Notes: generated from the sequence alone by a model not told the origin. Positions 1 through 6,955 are shown, numbered from the stretch's first letter. The stretch is DNA of 20,411 bases from Kosmotogaceae bacterium (GCA_003444085.1 DLVL01000141.1:1-20411); one strand, 5' to 3'. Numbers and translations: made by a program.

Positions 1-741
1 ACCTATGAGGAATTGAAACATACTATGAACGATACAAACGTAGATTTCCCGGAAGGCTTCCAGACTACCTATGAGGAATTGAAACACAATTCAGGAAATA
101 TAAAGCCAAAGGTATTTATTGCTTCCAGACTACCTATGAGGAATTGAAACCCATACCAGCCAACAAATGTAGCCATTTATCTCGCTTCCAGACTACCTAT
201 GAGGAATTGAAACAATACACTCGTTCGATATTCTGTGCCAGCCCAACAGGCTTCCAGACTACCTATGAGGAATTGAAACTAACCCCGGGCTTCTACAAAC
301 ACACCATATTCCATACCGCTTCCAGACTACCTATGAGGAATTGAAACGTTTTACCCAAATCAACGGTTGGAGCAGAGCCAACGGCTTCCAGACTACCTAT
401 GAGGAATTGAAACATTATGTAACAGCAAAAGAAATCGCTGCATATTGGGCTTCCAGACTACCTATGAGGAATTGAAACTGCTCATGGCTCACAAGACTCA
501 GTTCTTTCCGAGAGCTTGCAGACTACCTATGAGGAATTGAAACCGGGTGCAACACGTGGCGTAGAATCTACAGCCCAAAGCTTGCAGACTACCTATGAGG
601 AATTGAAACCAAGAAGCAGAATACCGACACGTAGTATCATGTTCCGCTTGCAGACTACCTATGAGGAATTGAAACTCGCAACAGGAGCAGGGGGAGTTGT
701 AGGAGCTCTTCGCTTGCAGACTACCTATGAGGAATTGAAAC

Positions 742-871
742 TGCCATAACTGATGCTACCGTTCGGGCCGATATGGGCTTGCAGACTACCTATGAGGAAT
801 TGAAACTGCCATAACTGATGCTACCGTTCGGGCCGATATGGGCTTGCAGACTACCTATGAGGAATTGAAAC
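742..871 (+). repeat. Exact tandem duplication of one CRISPR spacer-repeat unit
   Basis: Spacers 742-776 and 807-841 are identical over all 35 nt (starting TGCCATAACTGATGC), each followed by an identical repeat. The 65-nt unit is therefore present twice in tandem. It lies well inside the array, which points to recombination or replication slippage between neighbouring repeats, not to two separate acquisitions. Confidence 0.97.
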
Positions 872-2695
872 TGCTAGCTTGATTAAGGGGGTCAGAGAAG
901 GAAACATGCTTGCAGACTACCTATGAGGAATTGAAACTATGGTCTCTTGATGTGTCGCCAATCCTGGAATTGCTTGCAGACTACCTATGAGGAATTGAAA
1001 CTCGAGCCATTTCCAGATGTTTCCCCAGGGATTTTCAAGCTTGCAGACTACCTATGAGGAATTGAAACATATAAAATAGCATCTGCAAAGCAGAATGATC
1101 TACCAGCTTGCAGACTACCTATGAGGAATTGAAACTGATAATAAACATTTTGGAGTCTGATAATGTATGGCTTGCAGACTACCTATGAGGAATTGAAACA
1201 GGCGATCAGAACGGATAATCTTAACCATGACTCGTGCTTGCAGACTACCTATGAGGAATTGAAACAGGGCATCTCTGCTACTGGTGCAATTGGTAAGATA
1301 ACCGCTTGCAGACTACCTATGAGGAATTGAAACCGGTAACATAAGAGGTGATAATATGGCAGCTGGAAGGCTTGCAGACTACCTATGAGGAATTGAAACT
1401 GACCCGAATATGACTATATCTGAGCGTGTGAGATAGCTTGCAGACTACCTATGAGGAATTGAAACTTGAATGAAATAATAGCACACTGATAATTGATGAA
1501 AGCTTGCAGACTACCTATGAGGAATTGAAACTCAGTATCAATTCATCTTCTATCAGTACGATTCAGTGCGCTTGCAGACTACCTATGAGGAATTGAAACA
1601 TAAACTCTACATAGGCGCATTTGAAGCAGGGCTTCAAGCTTGCAGACTACCTATGAGGAATTGAAACTCGCGCATCGGTGGCAGCTTTGCGTTCTGCCCT
1701 TTCGCTTGCAGACTACCTATGAGGAATTGAAACTAGGGTTGTTGTGGTTGGTTAATAAAACTGTAATGTGCTTGCAGACTACCTATGAGGAATTGAAACG
1801 TGACAAACACCCATATATGCTAGGAGATCCCGACAGCTTGCAGACTACCTATGAGGAATTGAAACCCGATGTTCAACGTGTGATGTCATCTATTCACGGC
1901 GGGCTTGCAGACTACCTATGAGGAATTGAAACTCTGAACAAGAAATGGCTCTTGGTAAGAGAGCTGGAGCTTGCAGACTACCTATGAGGAATTGAAACTG
2001 AGATGATAACCCTCCTTCACTTCCCGTATACCCTCGCTTGCAGACTACCTATGAGGAATTGAAACTGAAGAGTTGTCGCCAGAGGCAGAAAAACGTTTTG
2101 GCTTGCAGACTACCTATGAGGAATTGAAACTCATGTACTGATAACCCCCCCTCAGATCCAGTATATCGCTTGCAGACTACCTATGAGGAATTGAAACGCT
2201 AACCTCTCAAACAATTCTCTTAATTCTTTCGGCTTGCAGACTACCTATGAGGAATTGAAACTTCTCGCTGTGGAGAAAGTTGAAATTGGAGAAGTTGGGC
2301 TTGCAGACTACCTATGAGGAATTGAAACCTTCATGCGCCATCTCTATCACTCCTTTAGTCGTTTGCTTGCAGACTACCTATGAGGAATTGAAACTTCTCT
2401 TATTCTATCGATAGCAAAAAAGTGTGTATGGCTTGCAGACTACCTATGAGGAATTGAAACTTGAGAGAGACTACCGCAAAACGATTTAAGAGAGCCATGG
2501 CTTGCAGACTACCTATGAGGAATTGAAACTAATACGGATCTTTACCAAGAAGAAGATTAAACTGCTTCCAGACTACCTATGAGGAATTGAAACGTATACT
2601 ATAAGACAACCAGAGTAGGGCCTAAAGTGCTTCCAGACTACCTATGAGGAATTGAAACTAAAGTATGGTAAAGACTTCACGGTTATCGATGTTGA

Positions 2696-2722
2696 GCTTC
2701 CAGACTACCTATGAGTGTAAAC
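2696..2722 (+). repeat. Degenerate terminal CRISPR repeat (trailer end)
   Basis: The first 20 nt match the C-variant repeat exactly (GCTTCCAG through CTATGAG), but the 3' part GAATTGAAAC is replaced by TGTAAAC, giving 27 nt. Loss of the 8-nt tag end in the last repeat is the usual sign of the oldest, leader-distal end of an array. Confidence 0.93.
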
Positions 2723-2831
2723 CTCTCTGTTAAAGCTTTTTTGCTGATAATCCCGGGGAACTTCAGTCTAACAAGAGAGCGTTCCTAGAATATCAGATAT
2801 GGCACTTCCGTACTCCCCAATCTGAAAACCA
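2723..2831. other. Spacer between CRISPR trailer and infB 3' end
   Basis: These 109 nt hold no gene I can support. On the minus strand, downstream of infB, there is an imperfect inverted repeat (CTCTCTTGTTA with TAACAGAGAG) separated by a long loop that contains AGCAAAAAAGCT. It is not followed by a T-run, so I do not call it an intrinsic terminator. Confidence 0.6.
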
Positions 2832-4916
2832 CTACTGCTGGAAGTCGAGAGTTCTCCTGACCTGCTTTTTGATCCTGAACTCAAGCCTGTCGTCAACCTC
2901 CAGGTCATCAAAACCATCGATTTTGATACCACATTCTTTTGGAGCGTCGACTCGCTTGACTTCATCCTTGTAGTGTTTAAGGTTCTCTATCTCTCCGTCG
3001 AAGATCTCTTTGTCTTTTCTGTAGACTCTTATGATTGAATTTTTTGAAACGTAGCCTTCAGTAAGCTGAACACCCGCAATTGTTCCGAGTTTACCGACCT
3101 TGAAGATTTTTCTAACCTCACCTTTACCGGTTGTTTCAAGGACTTCTTCAGGTTCCAGCAATCCTTCGAGAGCCTTCTTGATATCGTCTATAAGGTCGAA
3201 GATAATCTCATAGATCCTGATTTGCACGCCCTCAGTCTCGGCATGGCTCCTTGCCTGAGAATCGGGTCTTACTCTGAACCCGATAACAACAGCATCCGAA
3301 GCAGCGGCCAGCAATACGTCGTTTGAGTTGACGGAGCCTATCCCGGAGTGAACTAAGTTTATCTTCACTTCTTGGGTCTGAAGCTTCCCTATTGCCTGTT
3401 TCAGTGCTTCGATGGTTCCAAAGGATTCGGCCTTGAGAATCAGGTTGAGTTCTTTCTGGGCTGACTCTCCTGCACGGGCCATGAATTCTTCAAGACGCAC
3501 ATGCTTGGGCGCAGATATCGCATTCTTTCGGTCCTTCTCTTCAGTTGCATACTGCGAGATCTCTCTTGCAGCCTGAAGGCTGTCGACAACATACAGCACA
3601 CCGTGAACATTGGGAACATCGTTGAATCCCATAATTCTAACGGGTTCAGAAGGGCCAGCTTCCTTTAGACGCTTTCCCTTCTCATCGGAGAGTGCCCTCA
3701 CCTTACCGTAGGCAGAACCGGCTACCACGAAATCGCCTGTTTTGAGTACGCCATCCTTCACGATCGCAGTTGCGAGAGGTCCCTTTGCCTTGTCGAGCTC
3801 TGACTCAATGATGATTCCTCTTGCTGGTCCATCCGGTATGCCTCTTATGTCTGACATCTCTGCAACCAGCAGTATCATCTCAAGAAGATCGTCCATTCTT
3901 TCACCAGTTTTTGCAGAAATCGGAACGACGATCGTGTCACCGCCCCAGTCTTCAGGGACAAGTCCCAGTTTCGATGCGAGTTGCTGTTTGGTCATGTCTA
4001 CATTTGCATTCGGCTTATCGATTTTGTTGATTGCGACAATAATGGGGACTTTGGCTGTCTTTGCGTGGTTGAAAGCCTCGATGGTCTGTGGCATTACGCC
4101 GTCATCGGCAGCTACTACCAGCACGACAATATCTGTGGCCTGTGCTCCGCGAGCCCGCATTTCAGTGAAAGCCTCGTGTCCAGGTGTATCGATGAAGGTG
4201 ATCTTACGACCATTTTGTTCGATCTGATAGGCACCGATCGATTGAGTTATTCCACCGACTTCCTTGTCTGCGACATGGGTCTTTCTAAGATTATCCAGAA
4301 GAGTGGTCTTACCGTGGTCAACATGTCCCATCACGGTTACTATGGGTGGACGTTGTACCAGACGACTCTCATCTGAATAAAGGTCTTCAAAGTGCTTCTT
4401 CACCTTTGCATAAGGATCGGCGTATTCTTCAAGCTCAAGTTCCACAGTCCAGCCGTATTCGGAGGCAATCTGTTGGGCATCTTCAAGAGAAATTGCCTGC
4501 CCGGGTCGAAGAATCACTCCTTTCATGAACTGGTCTTTGATTATCTTGGAAGCAGGTATATTGAGTTTCGAAGAGAACGTGTCCAGTCTCAAATCGCTTC
4601 CCTTGACACGGAGAATATTCTCCTGAAGCTCTTCTTCTTCTTTCTTTTTCGCTGCTTTTCTTCTCTTTTCTCTCTCAACGTCGTCCACATCGTCACGGTC
4701 AAGCTCTTTTGGTTTTAGCTTTGGTTTTTCGAGCTTTGTCTCTTTTGTTGTTTTGCTTTCTGTTTCATATATCCCCAGGATTATATTAACTGTCTCATCA
4801 TCAAGTGTTGACATGTGGTTCTTGACCGTAACTCCAAGCTCGGTAAGGTCATCAACCAGCTCTCGCGTTGTTATCTTCAGTTTCTTGGCAAGTTCATATA
4901 CTCTTGTCTTTCTCAA
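2832..4916 (-). CDS. infB: Translation initiation factor IF-2
   Basis: This GTPase brings formylmethionyl-tRNA to the small ribosomal subunit and promotes subunit joining. The protein has 694 residues, close to what I recall for Thermotoga IF-2 and shorter than the ~890 of E. coli because the N-terminal linker is brief. An IF2_N helical domain occupies about residues 1-50, followed by a charged Lys/Glu-rich linker (about 55-97) and a second IF2_N-like segment (about 100-155). The G domain shows G1 GHVDHGKT (197-204), G2 GGITQ (221-225), G3 DTPGH (243-247), G4 NKID (297-300) and G5 SAK (334-336). The C-terminal beta-barrel and fMet-tRNA-binding domains follow to the end. The start is TTG, preceded by AAGGAGAG about 7 nt upstream, and overlaps the stop of the upstream gene as TTGA (4913-4916), so the two are probably translationally coupled. 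Confidence 0.98.
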   Translation of the reverse strand: MRKTRVYELAKKLKITTRELVDDLTELGVTVKNHMSTLDDETVNIILGIYETESKTTKETKLEKPKLKPKELDRDDVDDVEREKRRKAAKKKEEEELQENILRVKGSDLRLDTFSSKLNIPASKIIKDQFMKGVILRPGQAISLEDAQQIASEYGWTVELELEEYADPYAKVKKHFEDLYSDESRLVQRPPIVTVMGHVDHGKTTLLDNLRKTHVADKEVGGITQSIGAYQIEQNGRKITFIDTPGHEAFTEMRARGAQATDIVVLVVAADDGVMPQTIEAFNHAKTAKVPIIVAINKIDKPNANVDMTKQQLASKLGLVPEDWGGDTIVVPISAKTGERMDDLLEMILLVAEMSDIRGIPDGPARGIIIESELDKAKGPLATAIVKDGVLKTGDFVVAGSAYGKVRALSDEKGKRLKEAGPSEPVRIMGFNDVPNVHGVLYVVDSLQAAREISQYATEEKDRKNAISAPKHVRLEEFMARAGESAQKELNLILKAESFGTIEALKQAIGKLQTQEVKINLVHSGIGSVNSNDVLLAAASDAVVIGFRVRPDSQARSHAETEGVQIRIYEIIFDLIDDIKKALEGLLEPEEVLETTGKGEVRKIFKVGKLGTIAGVQLTEGYVSKNSIIRVYRKDKEIFDGEIENLKHYKDEVKRVDAPKECGIKIDGFDDLEVDDRLEFRIKKQVRRTLDFQQ

Positions 4917-5227
4917 CAGTTCTCTCTCCTTTCAGGTACGGCTAACTGCAATATCCTGTCTGCCAGCATCTCGTCCGTAATCGCGACCGCAGAAACGTTA
5001 TTCTTGCCGATTGCATCACCAAGCGTTGTTCTGTCGGTCTTCATGAGGAATACGGCAGTTGCTCCATGATGGGAGCATCGCTTGACCCAATCAAGCTTGA
5101 CGGAATTGCTGGCATTCGAAGCAACCAGTATGACTTTGTTTCGTCGTCGGCTTCTCAGATATGCTCTGAGAGCATCCTTGCCAAATGCAACAGATCCTGC
5201 CTTTTTTGCCAGACCTAACAGGCCCAA
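4913..5227 (-). CDS. ylxQ: YlxQ-family L7Ae/L30e-like RNA-binding protein
   Basis: A small protein of 104 residues with the L7Ae/L30e fold, as judged from the N-terminal GLLGLAKKAG followed by FGKDALRAYLR, a VILVASNAS strand, and the late segment VSAVAITDEMLADRI. The family binds kink-turn RNA, and in Firmicutes the gene lies directly before infB, as it does here. The exact cellular role is not settled. The listed start is TTG at 5225-5227, but the best Shine-Dalgarno (AGGAGG, inside the end of the upstream gene) lies 8 nt before an in-frame ATA at 5243-5245, and an ATT lies directly before the TTG. A start on a rare codon giving up to six more residues (x-E-E-S-K-I) is possible. The 3' end overlaps infB by 4 nt. 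Confidence 0.85.
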   Translation of the reverse strand: MGLLGLAKKAGSVAFGKDALRAYLRSRRRNKVILVASNASNSVKLDWVKRCSHHGATAVFLMKTDRTTLGDAIGKNNVSAVAITDEMLADRILQLAVPERRENC

Positions 5228-5248
5228 AATCTTGCTTTCTTCTATTAG

Positions 5249-5896
5249 TTACGCCTCCTGCTTGTAGTCAAGTACAATAACCTTGCAGCGGAACTCTTCA
5301 ATTTCTGCAGGTGAGCTAATAGTCAGATCTTTCTTCTCTTCGATATCCTCAAATTCCTCAAGGAACTCGTCAACCGAGGAAAGTCCGATCTTCAACGGAG
5401 GAGTCTTGTAATGCATGGGAATAACAATGCTAGGGGAAATAAGCCTGCACAAGTCTGCTGCTGTCTTTCCCTCGATCGTGTATACTCCACCTACAGGAAC
5501 CATGAATACGTGAGGTTCCTTCAGTTTCTCTATGGTGTCGTCAGAAAGCATGTGTCCAAGGTCACCACAATGCAGAACCCTTATCCCTTCTGGTGTAGTA
5601 ACCTCGAAGAGGATATTGTCACCTCTTTTTGAACCATGCTGCTCGTCGTGAAAGCTTCGGTAACCTTTGATGGCAAAGCCTGCGACTTCCCTGGCTGAAG
5701 GATCTCTTACCAGTTCAAAATCACCCTTTACCAGGTTGTGTGCTGCATGATCGAAATGCTGGTGGCTTTCCAGTACTACGTCCGGAGTAATGTCAGGAAT
5801 AGGATACCCCACTGATTCATCAAAAGGGTCGATCAGAAGTATCTTTCCCTTGCTTTCCAAAGAAAAACAGGCGTGCCCAAACCATCTGATCTTCAT
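5249..5896 (-). CDS. Metallo-beta-lactamase-fold metal-dependent hydrolase (UlaG/UPF0173-like)
   Basis: A 215-residue single-domain protein with the metal ligands of the metallo-beta-lactamase fold: HxHxDH at residues 45-50 (SHQHFDH), His83, the HCGDLGH strand at 109-115 with Asp112, and His162 in PMHYKTPP. The N-terminal WFGHACFSLE is typical of the UlaG/UPF0173-like branch. The substrate is unknown. It is probably cytoplasmic, as no signal peptide is seen. The ATG at 5894-5896 is preferred over a GTG three codons upstream because GGAGG lies 8 nt before the ATG and overlaps the region of the GTG. It is the first gene of an operon with ylxQ and infB, 21 nt upstream of the ylxQ TTG. In many bacteria nusA holds the corresponding place upstream of ylxQ, so the pairing here is unusual. 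Confidence 0.9.
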   Translation of the reverse strand: MKIRWFGHACFSLESKGKILLIDPFDESVGYPIPDITPDVVLESHQHFDHAAHNLVKGDFELVRDPSAREVAGFAIKGYRSFHDEQHGSKRGDNILFEVTTPEGIRVLHCGDLGHMLSDDTIEKLKEPHVFMVPVGGVYTIEGKTAADLCRLISPSIVIPMHYKTPPLKIGLSSVDEFLEEFEDIEEKKDLTISSPAEIEEFRCKVIVLDYKQEA

Positions 5897-5917
5897 CACT
5901 GTCACCTCCGGTAGGTA

Positions 5918-5926
5918 ATTATAGCA
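5918..5926 (-). promoter_or_regulatory. Extended -10 promoter of the MBL-ylxQ-infB operon
   Basis: On the minus strand this reads TGCTATAAT, a perfect TATAAT with the TGn extension. No good -35 hexamer is seen at 16-18 nt, which extended -10 promoters tolerate. The predicted start of transcription is near 5911, leaving a very short leader with the GGAGG. The terminator at 5955-5984 lies just upstream, so this operon is insulated. Confidence 0.75.
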
Positions 5927-5954
5927 CGGTTACAGAACTCGATAATCTTCCAAA

Positions 5955-5984
5955 GCAAAACCCGGGACAAGTCCCGGGTTTTGC
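5955..5984 (-). terminator. Perfect hairpin terminator, likely bidirectional
   Basis: GCAAAACCCGGGAC and GTCCCGGGTTTTGC form a perfect 14-bp inverted repeat with only 2 nt between the arms. The GC core CCCGGGAC is flanked by an A-run and a T-run, so a terminator-like form exists on either strand. The useful direction here is minus, ending the transcript of 6011-6334 before the next promoter. Confidence 0.9.
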
Positions 5985-6010
5985 TTATCTAAATAGAAAA
6001 AGCTGTGACA

Positions 6011-6334
6011 CTAACAAATCAAGTAAGGTTGGGTTTCGTCTTCAGGATAGATATAGGAGCTCAGAACCGCACAGTCAGAATAACTCTTCTCAAGTGTACT
6101 TGATATCAGACCAACATACTCGTTAACTCTTTCTATTACCTCTCCCAGAGTACATGTTCCCTTTAGTGCGTAGATCAGGATTTCGATGGTACTGTCGTCA
6201 GACGCTCTTATGTCCAGTGAATCTCCTTTTGCACCCAGAAGGATCTGGTGTGACAGGGTCTTGAGCACTTTACCAACAGCTTCCACTGATCTGCTTTCTG
6301 GCACCGAGAATTCCATGTCGCAGACAATGTACAT
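6011..6334 (-). CDS. Hypothetical protein, 107 residues
   Basis: I do not recognise this family. The frame is supported by an ATG start with GGAGG 7 nt upstream and by a strong terminator directly after the stop. The protein starts MYIVCDMEFSVPES, has no membrane segment or signal peptide, and looks like a compact alpha/beta fold with alternating strands and one long helix (VEAVGKVLKTLSHQIL, then SLDIRASDD, IEILIYAL, and CTLGEVIERVNEYVGLIS). The three cysteines and the short acidic tail (YPEDETQP) give no motif. It stands alone between a 214-nt gap and the terminator, so context gives no clear role. Confidence 0.75.
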   Translation of the reverse strand: MYIVCDMEFSVPESRSVEAVGKVLKTLSHQILLGAKGDSLDIRASDDSTIEILIYALKGTCTLGEVIERVNEYVGLISSTLEKSYSDCAVLSSYIYPEDETQPYLIC

Positions 6335-6548
6335 AAGCTTCCCTCCCCTGAGTCAAGATGTGGAACACAGAAGCCTCACCGGTGGCGCCAATCTCGCAGA
6401 GATCAACCCCCTTTCATTCAAAAGCGGTGATGCAAAGAAGTTCAAAGAACAAACTCTGTATTAAGACAGGGAACGACCTGAATCTGTTCAAGGTGGAAAG
6501 ACTATATATGCGCAGGCAAGGGCGAGTTCGGAAGCTTCGTCAACAGTG
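6335..6548. other. Intergenic region between two small minus-strand genes
   Basis: These 214 nt hold the Shine-Dalgarno of the downstream gene (GGGAGGG near 6338-6345) and short palindromes such as GGCGCC and ACCGGT. I found no -35/-10 pair with acceptable spacing and no hairpin with a T-run, although the gene 6011-6334 probably has its promoter here. No additional coding frame is convincing. Confidence 0.5.
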
Positions 6549-6842
6549 CTATTTTTTCCCCAGCACTTTCTCTGCGGCTTCTTCGGCAAGAAGAGGCCAG
6601 AATGCGTCTACAGTACCTTCTTCCCAGTTGAAACCGGCATCGCGAAGTATCTTCCGCACTTCAAGACCATAGGAGTAGTGATAAGCCTTCCACCAGAGTT
6701 CGCCTTCCTTCTCACGAAGCTTTCTTATTCGCTTAAGGCTTGACTTTTTCATTTGCTGAGCTATTTCACTGACTGCTTTTTCCTTTTCTGCGTCTTCCAG
6801 CTCCATCTTTCCGTAGGTTTCGTCGTATTTCTCGGCGGCCAT
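6549..6842 (-). CDS. Hypothetical helical protein, 97 residues
   Basis: I do not recognise this family. The ATG at 6840-6842 has AAGGAG 8 nt upstream and is preferred over a GTG three codons earlier that overlaps this site. The protein is highly charged and mostly helical, with a Lys/Glu-rich N-terminal half (KMELEDAEKEKAVSEIAQQM, then KRIRKLREKEGE) that could form a coiled coil. An aromatic segment (WWKAYHYSYGLEVRKILRDAG) follows, then FNWEEGTVDAFWPLLAEEAAEKVLG. There is no signal peptide or membrane span. It is divergent from purB. Confidence 0.72.
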   Translation of the reverse strand: MAAEKYDETYGKMELEDAEKEKAVSEIAQQMKKSSLKRIRKLREKEGELWWKAYHYSYGLEVRKILRDAGFNWEEGTVDAFWPLLAEEAAEKVLGKK

Positions 6843-6886
6843 TAATAACACTCCTTGGCTTGCTTCGATTGAAATTACCTAGTTCA

Positions 6887-6914
6887 ATGATACAACAACC
6901 AGCTGCTGATACAA
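6887..6914 (-). promoter_or_regulatory. Possible promoter of the 6549-6842 gene
   Basis: On the minus strand TTGTAT (6909-6914) and TATCAT (6887-6892) are separated by 16 nt. Both hexamers are imperfect. The position, about 45 nt before the start codon in a divergent intergenic region, is sensible. Confidence 0.4.
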
Positions 6915-6946
6915 GTGCAGTCTTCCATAATCCTTTGATTTGTCTG

Positions 6947-6955
6947 TGATATAGT
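6947..6955 (+). promoter_or_regulatory. Possible extended -10 promoter of purB-purA
   Basis: TGATATAGT is a TGn-extended -10 with one mismatch to TATAAT. No -35 is evident. Transcription would start near 6962, giving a short leader that contains GGAGG. No purine riboswitch-like sequence fits in this interval. Confidence 0.4.

Larger units (their letters stand above)
1..2722 (+). CRISPR. CRISPR array, 41 spacers, cut by left window edge
   Basis: The 30-nt repeat begins GCTTCCAG or GCTTGCAG and ends GAGGAATTGAAAC. It recurs every 63-69 nt. The window opens inside a repeat (1-19); full repeats start at 56, 121, 184, 250, 318, 384, 449 (C at base 5), then 31 copies from 514 to 2500 with G at base 5, then 2564 and 2629 with C again, and a degenerate copy at 2696. 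That makes 42 repeats and 41 spacers of 33-39 nt, mostly 35-37. The 3' end ATTGAAAC matches the 8-nt 5' tag usual for type I and III crRNAs, so the array is read on the plus strand and its leader lies left of the window. The decayed repeat at the right end agrees with that polarity. No cas gene is visible, so the subtype cannot be assigned. Spacers are phage-like in character: several have open frames or Shine-Dalgarno plus ATG. Confidence 0.99.

Noticed and set aside
144..1921. Open frames inside the array that encode proteins with a repeating QTTYEELK segment
   Set aside because: The repeating peptide is only the translated CRISPR repeat. Frames stop and start with spacer lengths and have no Shine-Dalgarno logic.
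2768..2965. 65-residue minus-strand frame overlapping the end of infB
   Set aside because: It lies in another frame of the IF-2 C-terminal domain, is Ser-rich in the way such shadows are, and has no ribosome-binding site. It is not rbfA.
3742..4227. 161-residue plus-strand frame opposite infB
   Set aside because: It is antisense to the conserved IF-2 G domain and shows only compositional shadow sequence.
6541..6561. Small inverted repeat GTGCT/AGCAC at the end of the 6549-6842 gene
   Set aside because: The 5-bp stem has an A-rich loop, overlaps the stop codon and lacks a following T-run, so it is not a credible terminator.
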